64,000 bases of DNA. Origin: Mycobacterium simiae. Its GTDB lineage: Bacteria; Actinomycetota; Actinomycetes; Mycobacteriales; Mycobacteriaceae. The notes beneath the pieces are model-generated. The model saw only the letters and a program-made list of their open reading frames with translations, was not told the DNA's origin and did no database searches. Positions within the stretch are counted from its first letter, which is position 1; each line of letters begins with the position of its first letter. The position numbers and the translations under genes are program-made. This document shows positions 1-9,138 of the stretch, one piece after another. The stretch is taken from contig NZ_AP022568.1 of the NCBI RefSeq assembly GCF_010727605.1, forward strand, positions 3,348,001 through 3,412,000, written 5' to 3'.

Positions 1-1
1 C

Positions 2-1237
2 CGCTATGTGGTGGGCTGCGACGGCGGCCGCAGCATGACCCGCCGGATGATGGGTGTGTCCTTCGACGGAACGACCTCCCCGACCCGCTGGCTCGTGGTC
101 GACATTGCCAACGACCCGTTGGGCCACCCCAACAGTGAGGTCGGTGCCGACCCCGAACGCCCCTACGCCTCGATCTCAATCGCGCACGGAATCCGCCGGT
201 TCGAGTTCATGATTCACGCTCACGAGACCGACGAGCAAGCCGAGGATCCCGCGTTCCTGGAGCAGATGCTGGCCCGCATGGTGCCGCGACCCGGTCGTGT
301 CGACGTGATCCGGCGACGCGTCTACACCCACCACTCGCGACTCGCCGGCGTCTTTCGCAGTGGTCGGCTGCTGCTGGCCGGTGACGCCGCGCACCTGATG
401 CCGGTGTGGCAGGGGCAGGGCTACAACAGCGGCATCCGGGATGCCGCCAACCTGGGCTGGAAGCTGGCCGCCGTGGTCAGCGGCAGCGCCGACGACAAAT
501 TGCTGGACACCTATGACATGGAACGCCGCAAGCACGCCCGGGCCATGATCGACCTGTCCACCATGGTGGGCCGCGTCATTTCGCCGACCAACCGTCACGT
601 GGCCAGTGCCCGCGACCTGCTGGTGCGCTCGGCGTCAATTGTGCCGCCGCTCAAGCGATATGTGCTGGAGATGCGGTTCAAACCGATGCCGCGTTACGAG
701 CACGGCGCCGTCGTACACACCTCGAATCCTGGCTCGCCACAGCGCACCGAATCACCGGTAGGCAGGTTGTTCATCCAACCCCGGGTCGATACCCGGACCG
801 AGCAGGATGTGTTGTTGGACGACGTCATCGGTCCCTGGTTCGCGGTGCTGTGCTGGAACAACAATCCGCACAAAATTCTCGGCGACGAGGCCTTCGCGAA
901 GTGGAAAGCGTTGGGCGCGTCATTCATTGCGCTGCGGCCGCTGACCCAGCTGCACTGGACCGGACACGACGATCCCGACGTCGTCGTCGTGGGTGATCGC
1001 ACCGGCGGGCTCAAGACGTGGTTCGACGCGCACTCCGAATCGGTGCTGTTCTTGCGTCCCGACCGGTGCATAGCCGGTGCCTGTATCGCTCAGCTCGCGC
1101 CCGAACTGAGCGCGTCGCTCCTCGATGCCCTGACGCTGATTCCGGGAGGGGGTGATGTCGACGGTGGCAATGGCTCTGTGCTGTATGTCCCACAGCCCGC
1201 TCCTGAATCTTCCGGGGCCGTCGCGGGACCTGCTTGA
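2..1237 (+). CDS. mhpA: FAD-dependent aromatic hydroxylase, MhpA-like (5' partial)
   Basis: This is a class A flavoprotein monooxygenase of the 3-(3-hydroxyphenyl)propionate hydroxylase (MhpA) type; such enzymes use NAD(P)H and O2 to hydroxylate a phenolic ring before extradiol cleavage. The reading frame is open to the left edge, so the N-terminal GxGxxG FAD site is missing. The first visible residues give the conserved VGCDGGRS segment, and about 120 residues later comes [20 protein letters not shown], the flavin ribityl-binding GD motif. The C-terminal thioredoxin-like domain is present. The end overlaps the start of the extradiol dioxygenase gene by about 80 bases, so the two are translationally coupled. 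The family is clear; the substrate is not. Confidence 0.9.
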   Translation, partial: RYVVGCDGGRSMTRRMMGVSFDGTTSPTRWLVVDIANDPLGHPNSEVGADPERPYASISIAHGIRRFEFMIHAHETDEQAEDPAFLEQMLARMVPRPGRVDVIRRRVYTHHSRLAGVFRSGRLLLAGDAAHLMPVWQGQGYNSGIRDAANLGWKLAAVVSGSADDKLLDTYDMERRKHARAMIDLSTMVGRVISPTNRHVASARDLLVRSASIVPPLKRYVLEMRFKPMPRYEHGAVVHTSNPGSPQRTESPVGRLFIQPRVDTRTEQDVLLDDVIGPWFAVLCWNNNPHKILGDEAFAKWKALGASFIALRPLTQLHWTGHDDPDVVVVGDRTGGLKTWFDAHSESVLFLRPDRCIAGACIAQLAPELSASLLDALTLIPGGGDVDGGNGSVLYVPQPAPESSGAVAGPA

Positions 1238-2102
1238 CGACGTCGAGGACGCCATCGCGCGGGCGCGCGACTTCGTCGGTGACTACGACCCCGAACTGGC
1301 TGTGATCTTCGCCCCCGATCACTACAACGGCTTCTTCTACAAGGCGATGCCGCCGTTCTGTATTGGGTTGAGCGCTAACGGGGTTGGCGACTACGGTACG
1401 CACTCCGGGCCGCTCGACGTGCCCACCGAGCTGGCCTCGCAATGCGCCGAGGCCGTCCTCGACGCGGGCATCGACGTGGCGGTGTCGGCCAGCATGGATG
1501 TCGACCACGGCACCGTCCAGCCGCTGGAGAAGCTGTTCGGGGATGCGGTCTCATGTCCGGTCATCCCCGTCTTCGTCAACGCGGTCGCGGTGCCCCTGGG
1601 GCCGCTGCACCGCTGCCGTGCGTTGGGCACCGCCGTGGGCAACTACCTGTCCACCCTGGACAAGCGGGTCTTGGTGATCGGCTCCGGCGGACTCTCCCAC
1701 AGCCCCCCGGTGCCCACCCTGGCGACGGCGGGCCCTGAAGTCCTCGAACGGATCGTGCAGGGTCGGCCGATGACAACCGAGCAGCGCCAGGCCCGCCAGC
1801 TCGCCGTCATTGAAGCGGCCAAGGCCTTCGCCGACGGTCACAGCGATCTGCAGCCCCTCAACCCGGCCTGGGATCACCGCGTCCTGGAGATCATCGACGG
1901 CGATCGGCTTGAGGAGTTCGACCTCTGGTCGAATGCGTTCGTGACCTACGAGGGCGGTAGCTCGGCGCACGAGATCCGCGCGTGGATAGCCGCTTTCGCC
2001 GCGCTGGAAGCCGCGGGTCCGTATCGGACGGCGCTGCGGTACTACAAGCCGGCCGAAGAGTTGATCGCCGGGTTCGCGATCCGGACGGCGACATCGACGT
2101 GA
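1155..2102 (+). CDS. mhpB: Extradiol ring-cleavage dioxygenase, MhpB-like (LigB superfamily)
   Basis: Protein of 315 residues, close to the length of 2,3-dihydroxyphenylpropionate 1,2-dioxygenase MhpB (about 314). This Fe(II) enzyme cleaves a catechol next to a hydroxyl. Two of the family's catalytic sites are visible: the VDHG segment with Asp117/His118, matching Asp114/His115 of the E. coli enzyme, and GGLSHSPP with His182, matching His179. ATG 1155 is chosen because a GGGAGGG ribosome site lies just upstream; GTG 1152 is the alternative. The gene lies inside the 3' end of the MhpA-like hydroxylase gene, as expected for a hydroxylate-then-cleave pair. The true catechol could be larger than the E. 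coli substrate, given the KstD-like neighbour. Confidence 0.9.
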   Translation: MSTVAMALCCMSHSPLLNLPGPSRDLLDDVEDAIARARDFVGDYDPELAVIFAPDHYNGFFYKAMPPFCIGLSANGVGDYGTHSGPLDVPTELASQCAEAVLDAGIDVAVSASMDVDHGTVQPLEKLFGDAVSCPVIPVFVNAVAVPLGPLHRCRALGTAVGNYLSTLDKRVLVIGSGGLSHSPPVPTLATAGPEVLERIVQGRPMTTEQRQARQLAVIEAAKAFADGHSDLQPLNPAWDHRVLEIIDGDRLEEFDLWSNAFVTYEGGSSAHEIRAWIAAFAALEAAGPYRTALRYYKPAEELIAGFAIRTATST

Positions 2103-2113
2103 CCGGGACAGAG

Positions 2114-3811
2114 ATGGATGACTTCGACCACGTCGTCGACGTGCTGATCGTTGGGTCCGGGGGCGGCGGCATGGCCGCCGCCCTGACCGCGCACGCATTC
2201 GGGCTGGACACCCTGGTGGTCGAGAAATCGCCGTACTTCGGGGGTTCCACCGCGTTGTCCGGCGGCGGCATTTGGGTGCCCGGTGCGCCGTCGCAACGCC
2301 GGGCAGGCTACTGCCCGGATCCCGAAGGCGTGGTTGGATACCTGCTCCGGATCACCGACGGACTGGTCAGCCAAGCGCGTATCCGGCAATACGTCGATTC
2401 GGCCCCGAAGATGCTCGAGTTCCTCGAGGGACTTTCTGGATGGTTCGAATTCGTCTGGAAGCCCGGGTATGCCGACTACTATCCGGAACTGCCCGGCGGC
2501 TCGGAGCTGGGCAGCACGATCAATGTGCCAGCTATCGATCTGCGCAAGCTAGGTCCCGACGAGAAGACGTTGTTGCAGCCCTTGGCGCTGGCACCTCGGG
2601 GAATCTGGTTGGGCCCGAAAGAGCTTCGAACGTTCTACCGGATCAGGCAGTCGTGGGCCGGGAAAGGCGTGCTGGTGAAACTTATCTGGCGGATGTTTAA
2701 GGCGCGGGTATTCAACGAGCGGATGGCGGCGATCGGCCAGTCGCTGGCGGCACGGTTGCGGCTGGCGATGCGCGACCGCGGTATCCCGCTCTGGCTGAAC
2801 GCACCGATGACCGAATTGCTCACCGGCGCCGACGGCGCAGTGACCGGTGTGGTGATCGAGCGCGACGGCGAAACACAACGAATTGGCGCGCGGCGGGGGG
2901 TGATCCTGGCCTCCGGCGGGTTCGATCACGACCTGGCCTGGCGCAAGGAGGAACTGCCGATTCTGGCGCAGGATTGGAGCTTCGGTAACCCCGCCGCCAT
3001 GGGAGACGGCATCCGGGCCGGCCAAAAGGTCGGCGCCGCAACCGACCTGCTCGACGAGGCATGGTGGTTCCCGGCCATCCAATGGCCGGACGGCCGTATG
3101 CAGTTCATGCTCAACGAGCGGATGATGCCCGCGCAGTTCATTGTCAACGGCGATGGCAAGCGGTTCATCAACGAGGCGGCGCCATACATGGATTTCGGCC
3201 ATGCGATGATCGAGGGCCAGAAGTCCGGGGTCACCCACATCCCGTGCTGGCTGATCACCGATCACCGGTCCTTCAATCGCTACGTGGTGGCCGGGCACCT
3301 GCCGATACCGAAGATCCCTTTCGCGCCGGTGCCCACCGGCCGTAAGCTGCCGCCCGCCTGGCTGGAATCCGGCGTGGTCAAAGCGGCGAACAGCTGGGAC
3401 GAGGTGGCGGCCAAGATCGGCGTCCCGGCGGCCGAACTCCGGGCCACCGCGGCGCGTTTCAACGAGCTCGCCCGCAAGGGCCACGACGACGATTTCAATC
3501 GAGGAGACAGCGTTTACGACAATTACTACGGCGATCCCACCTTGCCGAATCCCAATCTGTGTCCCCTGGGCGACCCTCCCTATTACGCGTTCCGCATCGT
3601 GCTCGGCGATCTCGGCACCTCGGGCGGTCTGCTGACCGACGAACACGCCCGGGTGCTGCGGCGCGACGGGACCACTGTGCCCGGGTTGTATGCGGTGGGT
3701 AACACCTCGGCACCGGTGATGGGCCGCAGCTATGCGGGAGCGGGGGCGACGATCGGTCCTGCGATGACGTTCGGCTTCGTCGCCGCGAAACATATTGCCA
3801 GCCAGGCCTGA
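2114..3811 (+). CDS. FAD-binding dehydrogenase, 3-ketosteroid delta-1-dehydrogenase (KstD) family
   Basis: Protein of 565 residues, the usual size for KstD-type flavoproteins, which desaturate ring A of 3-ketosteroids or related cyclic ketones. An N-terminal Rossmann FAD site (VGSGGGGM near residues 14-20) is followed by EKSPYFGGSTALSGGG. The C-terminus carries YYAFRIVLGDLGTSGGL and the closing FAD motif YAVGNTSAPVMGRSYAGAGA, both typical of the family. The frame is open further upstream, but ATG 2114, just after the dioxygenase stop, puts the Rossmann strand at the N-terminus. Association with a meta-cleavage pair suggests a steroid-like or alicyclic substrate; this is inferred, and some family members use non-steroid cyclohexanones. 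Confidence 0.85.
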   Translation: MDDFDHVVDVLIVGSGGGGMAAALTAHAFGLDTLVVEKSPYFGGSTALSGGGIWVPGAPSQRRAGYCPDPEGVVGYLLRITDGLVSQARIRQYVDSAPKMLEFLEGLSGWFEFVWKPGYADYYPELPGGSELGSTINVPAIDLRKLGPDEKTLLQPLALAPRGIWLGPKELRTFYRIRQSWAGKGVLVKLIWRMFKARVFNERMAAIGQSLAARLRLAMRDRGIPLWLNAPMTELLTGADGAVTGVVIERDGETQRIGARRGVILASGGFDHDLAWRKEELPILAQDWSFGNPAAMGDGIRAGQKVGAATDLLDEAWWFPAIQWPDGRMQFMLNERMMPAQFIVNGDGKRFINEAAPYMDFGHAMIEGQKSGVTHIPCWLITDHRSFNRYVVAGHLPIPKIPFAPVPTGRKLPPAWLESGVVKAANSWDEVAAKIGVPAAELRATAARFNELARKGHDDDFNRGDSVYDNYYGDPTLPNPNLCPLGDPPYYAFRIVLGDLGTSGGLLTDEHARVLRRDGTTVPGLYAVGNTSAPVMGRSYAGAGATIGPAMTFGFVAAKHIASQA

Positions 3812-3829
3812 GTCGCTAAGGAGGTAACA

Positions 3830-5134
3830 ATGAAAATTTCACTGTTCTACGAGTTCGCGCTGCCGCGGCCATGGGCACCCGACGACGAACATGAGCTGTT
3901 GCAGGACTGCCTGGACGAGGTGGAGGCCGCCGACAAAGCCGGGTTCTCGACCGTCTGGCTGACCGAGCACCACTTCCTCGAGGAGTACTGCCACTCCACC
4001 GCCCCGGAGATCTTCTTGGCCGCGGCCAGCCAGCGAACCAATAACATCCGGCTGGGGTTCGGCATCATGCACCTGCCGCCAGCGGTGAATCACCCGGCTC
4101 GGGTGGCCGAACGTATTGCCACCCTTGACCTTTTATCCAACGGGCGCGTCGAATTCGGTACCGGCGAGTCGTCCTCCGTCGGCGAGCTGGGCGGATTCAA
4201 CATCGACCCCGCCGACAAACGTGCGCAATGGGAAGAGGCGCTGGAGGTCTCGATCCGATGCATGGTCGAAGAACCATTCTCCGGCTTTCAGGGCAAGCAC
4301 ATCCAGATGCCGGCCCGCAACGTGGTGCCCAAGCCGCTGCAGAAGCCGCACCCACCGGTCTGGGTGGCCTGCACCCGGCCGGCCAGCGTGCAGATGGCGG
4401 CCCAAAAAGCTATCGGCGCTTTAAGTTTCGCGTACACCGGTCCCGGTCCGTTGACCGAGCGGGTCAACGGCTACTACAAGGAGTTCGAGGAGAGCGGGGT
4501 GCCGGTCACACCGCAGATCAACCCGAACATCCTGGCCATCGGCGGTGACCTGTCGATGATGGTGGCCAAGTCCGACGAGCAGGCGCTCGAGCGGCTGGGC
4601 CAGGGCGGCGGGTTTTTCTCGTTCGGCATCATGCACTACTACATGACCGGCGTGCACACGCCGGGACGCACTGGAGTGTGGGAGCGGTATCTGCAGGAGG
4701 TCGCCAAGGACCCGACGCTGGCCTACGGCCCCGGACGCGGCGCGATCGGTTCCCCCGCCACCGTGCGCGATTTTTTGCGGGGCTACGAGGACAGCGGCGT
4801 CGACGAGATCATTCTGCTGCTCAACCCTCGCAGCCACGAGGGCACCATGGAATCGATCGAGTTGATGGGCAAAGAGGTGCTGCCCGAGTTCATCGAACGA
4901 GACGAGAAGGCGGTGGCCGAGAAGGCGAAGCGGCTGGCGCCGGTCATCGACAAGGTCGAGTCGCGGCGCCCGCAATCCAGCTCGCCGAAATTCGACGAAA
5001 GCTACTCGTTCGGCGGACTGCCCACCGGTCGCGGCGGTAGCTTCACTGCCAGTGAGATCCCTGAGGCGATGGCCGAGATCAACGAGGGTCGGGTCCAGGC
5101 CGCGCAGCGCGCGAAGGAGGAGCGCAGCAAGTGA
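3830..5134 (+). CDS. LLM-class flavin-dependent oxidoreductase (luciferase-like)
   Basis: Protein of 434 residues with a TIM-barrel bacterial-luciferase-like fold. The N-terminal MKISLFYEFALPRPW and ADKAGFSTVWLTEHHF segments, the NGRVEFGTGESS loop and the C-terminal SGVDEIILLLNP strand fit the family. These enzymes use FMNH2 or F420; here the cofactor cannot be decided. A strong AAGGAGGT ribosome site lies 5 to 8 bases before ATG 3830. The last 70 residues are charged and lower in complexity, a tail seen in some mycobacterial members. The gene sits in a same-strand run with a KstD-like dehydrogenase and an SDR, so it probably carries out an oxygenation or reduction of the same substrate. Confidence 0.85.
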   Translation: MKISLFYEFALPRPWAPDDEHELLQDCLDEVEAADKAGFSTVWLTEHHFLEEYCHSTAPEIFLAAASQRTNNIRLGFGIMHLPPAVNHPARVAERIATLDLLSNGRVEFGTGESSSVGELGGFNIDPADKRAQWEEALEVSIRCMVEEPFSGFQGKHIQMPARNVVPKPLQKPHPPVWVACTRPASVQMAAQKAIGALSFAYTGPGPLTERVNGYYKEFEESGVPVTPQINPNILAIGGDLSMMVAKSDEQALERLGQGGGFFSFGIMHYYMTGVHTPGRTGVWERYLQEVAKDPTLAYGPGRGAIGSPATVRDFLRGYEDSGVDEIILLLNPRSHEGTMESIELMGKEVLPEFIERDEKAVAEKAKRLAPVIDKVESRRPQSSSPKFDESYSFGGLPTGRGGSFTASEIPEAMAEINEGRVQAAQRAKEERSK

Positions 5135-5164
5135 TTCCGTACGGGCTCCGGCGCTAGGACGATC

Positions 5165-5998
5165 GTGGGAGCAATCGACGGGCTGTGGCGATATGACGGC
5201 CGCCGCGCGGTGGTGACCGGCTGCGCGTCGGGCATCGGTGAACACGTGGCCCGTCAGCTCATTGAATCCGGTGCCGAGGTGATCGGCTTGGACCGGCGCC
5301 GACCGTCGTGTGCAGCCAACGCCTTTCACGAGGTGGACCTCGCCGACCCGGATTCGATCGAGTACGCCGCGGCGCGCATCGTCGGGCCGGTCGATGCGTT
5401 GTTCAACGTCGCCGGGGTTTCCTCGGGAATCGGTGATCCGGTGCTCGTCGTGACGATCAACTTTCTGGGTCTGCGTCAGCTCACCGAGGCGGTGGTCCCG
5501 AAAATGGTCGCGGGATCGTCCATCGTCAGTGTGTCCTCGCTCGCCGCGGCCGCGTATCGCGAACATGCGACGGCGGTGGCCCCGCTGCTGAACACCACGA
5601 CCATGCGAGAGGGCATCAACTGGTGTCGTGGCAATCCCGATGCCCTGGGCAACGGCTACCAGTTGTCCAAGGAAGCGATCATTCTTTACACGATGCGAAG
5701 CGCTACTCCGCTGGGGGCCCGCGGTATCCGCATCAATTGCTCGGGCCCCGGCGTGACCGAGACGCCGATCCTCGATCAGTTGCGCACCGCCTACGGGCAA
5801 GGCTTCCTCGACGACATCCCCAAGCCGTTAGGCCGGGTTTCCGAACCCGCCGAGCAGGCGGCGGTGCTGCTCTTCTTGAACAGTGCTGCAGCCAGTTACA
5901 TCACCGGACAGGTCATCTGGGTCGACGGTGGGAATGTCGGCGCGGCAATCGCGCGCGACCTCTTACAAGCGCAGGAAGGATCCTCGTGGCCGACTTGA
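5165..5998 (+). CDS. SDR family oxidoreductase, coniferyl-alcohol/3-alpha-hydroxysteroid dehydrogenase-like
   Basis: Classical short-chain dehydrogenase of 277 residues. The cofactor site VTGCASGIG lies near residue 20, the VAG (NAG-like) motif near residue 82, and the catalytic Tyr-Lys pair in YQLSKEA near residue 160; the C-terminus ends with VDGGNVGAAIARD. The long insert between the catalytic Ser strand and the Tyr resembles the coniferyl-alcohol and 3-alpha-hydroxysteroid dehydrogenase subgroup. GTG 5165 is preceded by an AGGA site. The 3' end overlaps the cyclase-family gene by 13 bases. It likely oxidises an alcohol in the pathway encoded by this operon. Confidence 0.87.
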   Translation: MGAIDGLWRYDGRRAVVTGCASGIGEHVARQLIESGAEVIGLDRRRPSCAANAFHEVDLADPDSIEYAAARIVGPVDALFNVAGVSSGIGDPVLVVTINFLGLRQLTEAVVPKMVAGSSIVSVSSLAAAAYREHATAVAPLLNTTTMREGINWCRGNPDALGNGYQLSKEAIILYTMRSATPLGARGIRINCSGPGVTETPILDQLRTAYGQGFLDDIPKPLGRVSEPAEQAAVLLFLNSAAASYITGQVIWVDGGNVGAAIARDLLQAQEGSSWPT

Positions 5999-6978
5999 CT
6001 GATTTCCGGCGGGTCGCGCGTGACGTCTGCAACTGGGGCCGCTGGGGAGACGACGACGAACTCGGTACCCTGAACTTCATCACCGCGGACAAGGTCGCGC
6101 AGGCCGCCAGCCTGGTCCGGCACGGCAAGATCTTTCCGCTCGGCGTCGACTTCGGCGCCTCGGGCCCACAGGGCGCCTTCGAGTTTCGGCACAACCCGGT
6201 CCACATCATGACCGTCGACGGCGGCGACGTGCACACGCTGGCCAAGTACGGTTCCAGTTGGCCGCGTAACCCGTTGGCGCAACAGCTGAGTGGCTACATG
6301 ACCGCCGACAATCCGTTCCGCTTCAACGACGACATCATCATCATGCCGCTGCAGGCGGCCAGCCAATGGGACGCGCTGTCGCACGTCTACTACGACGATC
6401 GGCTCTACAACGGTTTTCCAGCCGATTCGGTGACCAGTATGGGCGCCTACCACTGTGGCATCGACAAGGTGGACGTCAAGGGCGTCACGTCACGCGGTGT
6501 GCTGCTGGACCTGGTACGGCATCGAGGAGCCGAGGTTTTCCTGGAGGCCGGTAATCCCATCTCGCCCGAAGAACTCGACGACGTGGTCCGCGCCCAGGGC
6601 GTGACCATCGGGCGAGGCGACATCGTACTCATCCGAACCGGCTGGTGGACAAGGTTTCTCATGACCGGCAATAAGACGGTAGGCTACTCCGGGCTGGATT
6701 GGCGATGTGCGCAGTGGCTGCACGATCACCAGATCGCCGCGGTGGCAGCCGACAATCTTCAGGTCGAAGACCTGGTGTCCGGCGTCGAAGGCATCACGTT
6801 TCCGCTGCACCTGCTCTGCCTGCGCGACATGGGCATGATTTTCGGCGAATACTGGGACCTCACCGCGTTGGCCGAGGATTGCGCCGCCGACGGTGTCTAC
6901 GACTTCCAGCTGATCGCACCGCCGTTGCGGGTGGTCGGTGCCGTCGGCTCCCCGGTGAATCCGATCGCGATCAAGTGA
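5986..6978 (+). CDS. Cyclase family protein (kynurenine-formamidase-like metal hydrolase)
   Basis: Protein of 330 residues of the PF04199 cyclase fold, which hydrolyses amides, lactones or cyclic intermediates using a metal site. Visible features are the N-terminal WGDDDELGTLNFIT segment, WDALSHVYYDD (the HxxxD-type metal region near residue 128) and DIVLIRTGWW. The frame stays open far upstream, but GTG 5986 has a GGAAGGA ribosome site and gives a normal N-terminus. It overlaps the preceding SDR gene by 13 bases and the following hydrolase by 3 bases. In a meta-cleavage operon it could open a lactone or act on a ring-cleavage product; this is inference. Confidence 0.83.
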   Translation: MADLTDFRRVARDVCNWGRWGDDDELGTLNFITADKVAQAASLVRHGKIFPLGVDFGASGPQGAFEFRHNPVHIMTVDGGDVHTLAKYGSSWPRNPLAQQLSGYMTADNPFRFNDDIIIMPLQAASQWDALSHVYYDDRLYNGFPADSVTSMGAYHCGIDKVDVKGVTSRGVLLDLVRHRGAEVFLEAGNPISPEELDDVVRAQGVTIGRGDIVLIRTGWWTRFLMTGNKTVGYSGLDWRCAQWLHDHQIAAVAADNLQVEDLVSGVEGITFPLHLLCLRDMGMIFGEYWDLTALAEDCAADGVYDFQLIAPPLRVVGAVGSPVNPIAIK

Positions 6979-7832
6979 TGAGCTTGCACTACAAGACCCT
7001 CGTGGTCGACGGCCTGACCACCGGCTACCTGGAGGCTGGAGACGGCGAACCGGTGCTGCTGCTGCACGGCGGTGAGTTCGGGGCCAGTGCCCAACTCGGC
7101 TGGGAACACAACATTTCCGCGCTGGCGGCACACTACTGGGTGCTGGCACCGGACATGCTGGGCTACGGGAATTCGGCGAAAGTGATCGACTTCGTCAATG
7201 GCCGGGGCATGCGGATTCGGCATGTGGCACGGTTCTGCGAGGTGCTGGGTATCACGTCGGCGCACTTCGCCGGCAACTCCATGGGTGCCATCAACCTGCT
7301 CAACGACGCCACGTCGGACGCGCCGCTGCTGCCGGTCCGCAGCCTGACGATCATCTGTGGCGGCGGAGAGATTCAGCAGAACAAGCATTTTGAGGCGCTG
7401 CAGGAGTACGACGCAAGCCTGGCCGGTATGCGCCGCATCGTCGAAGCGTTGTTCCACGATCCCAGCTATCCGGCCGATGACGAGTATGTGGGCCGGCGGT
7501 ACGAATCGAGCATCGCACCGGGCGCGTGGGAGGCGGTGGCGGCGGCCCGGTTTCGCCGCCCCGGTGCGGGGCGGGCACCGACGCCGTCGAGTGCGCGGGC
7601 ATACCAGCGCATCGAGGTGCCGACGCTGATAGCCGAGGGGGGCAATGACAAGCTGCTGCCCCCGGGCTGGGCCGCCAACATCGCGGCACAGATCCCCGGG
7701 GCTCGCTCGGTGATCGTCGACAACGCCGGTCACTGCCCGCAGATCGAGCAACCGTCCCGAGTCAACGAGCTGCTGCTGCGTTTCCTGGCACAAGCCGATC
7801 AGGACTCGCCGCGGACCCGTCGCCGCAACTAG
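6978..7832 (+). CDS. Alpha/beta hydrolase, MhpC-like C-C bond hydrolase
   Basis: Protein of 284 residues of the meta-cleavage product hydrolase type. It has the HGGEFG oxyanion segment, nucleophile elbow GNSMG (Ser101), a late acid in EGGNDKLLP and the catalytic His in NAGHCPQIE. ATG 6978 overlaps the cyclase stop as ATGA, so a start further upstream is rejected. As last gene of an operon that begins with an MhpA-like hydroxylase and MhpB-like dioxygenase, it is the natural candidate to cleave the ring-fission product. The residue before the nucleophile is Asn, as in many MhpC/BphD relatives. The substrate is unknown. Confidence 0.87.
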   Translation: MSLHYKTLVVDGLTTGYLEAGDGEPVLLLHGGEFGASAQLGWEHNISALAAHYWVLAPDMLGYGNSAKVIDFVNGRGMRIRHVARFCEVLGITSAHFAGNSMGAINLLNDATSDAPLLPVRSLTIICGGGEIQQNKHFEALQEYDASLAGMRRIVEALFHDPSYPADDEYVGRRYESSIAPGAWEAVAAARFRRPGAGRAPTPSSARAYQRIEVPTLIAEGGNDKLLPPGWAANIAAQIPGARSVIVDNAGHCPQIEQPSRVNELLLRFLAQADQDSPRTRRRN

Positions 7833-7871
7833 TTCTGTCCGTCGGTACGTGCAGACCATGACAGCCAGGTG

Positions 7872-8837
7872 TCAGGAGACGCCCAACGCTTTAGCGCGAT
7901 AGGTGCGGGGGGTGACGCCGTATTTTGATTTGAAGAGCCGAGAGAAGTGAGCCGGGTTGGCCAACCCCCAGCTCGCCCCGATGGAACATACCCGTTCGCC
8001 CGCAAGTGCGGGATTGGCCAGGTCCCTGCGGCAATGTTCGAGGCGTCTTGCCCGGATCCACCCACTTAGGGTGTGCCCCCGTTCCTCGAAGATCTGCTGA
8101 AGCCACCGAAGCGAAACGTGATGAGCCTCAGCGATGCTGGTCACGTTGAGGTCCGGCTCGCTCAACCTCTCCTCGATGTGCAGCTGGACCTTGAGGAAAA
8201 AACTCGCTTTGGCGTCGTGCCGACTGCCGTGATTTGTCGGCGTCAGCCGCTCGGTCAACAGCGCTCGGATCAGTTCCAACACGGCCTCGGCCGAATGCCA
8301 GCTCCCTTTGCCAATCCCGGCACCAAGCTCTCGGGTCAGGGCGTCGAGATACGTCGTCAACAGCCATCCGTGGCCCGCGCGGCCATCGATGGGCTGGCCC
8401 AGCAGGCGCCGCAGTGCCGTCGGGGGCAGCCCAAGCACACTGCGGGGGACCAGCACTATCTGCATCCGCGAAGATGGCGTCCCGTCGACCTGATACGGGC
8501 ACGCCGTGTCGTAGAGCATGAGGCTTCCCGCGGTCAATGTCGATTGCCGGCCGCCCTGGCTGACCTCGGACACACCACTTCGCTGCACACCGAGCTTCAG
8601 AAAATCGTCGTCATTGCCCGCCGCGATGAGCTTGTTGGTACGACGGACCACGAATGCATTGCGCGTCCATACCTCTGAGATCCGAATCAAGCCGAGATCT
8701 ACCGTTCGCACGACGGAACGGAAATCGTCGACGTCCTCGCTGGAAAAGCACACCGGCAGGAGCCGGTCGGACAGGTGCTGGCCATACTCTTCGAATTCGT
8801 CTGTGCCGGTGAAGCTTTGATCTAGAAGACGGACCAC
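7872..8837 (-). CDS. AraC family transcriptional regulator
   Basis: Protein of about 321 residues. The N-terminal half is an AraC-binding-like sensor domain; the C-terminal 100 residues hold the two helix-turn-helix motifs (SIAEAHHVSLRWLQQIFEE, then CSIGASWGLANPAHFSRLFK) ending in the family signature KYGVTPRTYR. GTG 8837 is preferred because AGAAAGGG precedes it; a GTG-type start at 8954 would add a 39-residue basic tail unlike the family. The gene is convergent with the ring-cleavage operon that ends at 7832 and may regulate that operon or its own downstream region. No operator could be identified. Confidence 0.85.
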   Translation of the reverse strand: MVRLLDQSFTGTDEFEEYGQHLSDRLLPVCFSSEDVDDFRSVVRTVDLGLIRISEVWTRNAFVVRRTNKLIAAGNDDDFLKLGVQRSGVSEVSQGGRQSTLTAGSLMLYDTACPYQVDGTPSSRMQIVLVPRSVLGLPPTALRRLLGQPIDGRAGHGWLLTTYLDALTRELGAGIGKGSWHSAEAVLELIRALLTERLTPTNHGSRHDAKASFFLKVQLHIEERLSEPDLNVTSIAEAHHVSLRWLQQIFEERGHTLSGWIRARRLEHCRRDLANPALAGERVCSIGASWGLANPAHFSRLFKSKYGVTPRTYRAKALGVS

Positions 8838-9138
8838 CCACGCACCCTTTCTTCGCCTGGTATGCCGCCGCGATAAGCAGTGCTTGGCAAGCGACAAACG
8901 CGTTATCACTATATGTCGCTTGACCTTCTGCCCGCCTTGGTGCGAAGTCCGCACGCATCGACAAGCGCGGGAATATGTCGATTAGCCGATCAATCACTGT
9001 CGCCATCTCGTGGTGGGTGAGCTTATGCGCTGGCTTTGCGGCTCTCATTGATCCGGAGAAGCGATTAGTCAATGCGGACCGAGGGTCCGGATCCCAAAGT
9101 TAGCCTGCAGAAGCGACTTTGAACTTCCGCGCGGTCGG
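8838..9138. other. Intergenic region upstream of the AraC gene
   Basis: About 300 bases between the AraC regulator and the lipase-like gene, both read leftward. It should hold the AraC promoter. I see no convincing gene, no strong palindrome and no RNA gene; the only open frame is a leftward extension in front of AraC with no family features. Confidence 0.5.

Noticed and set aside
2549..3793. Long minus-strand open frame (414 codons)
   Set aside because: Antisense to the KstD-like gene, with arginine/histidine-rich shadow composition.
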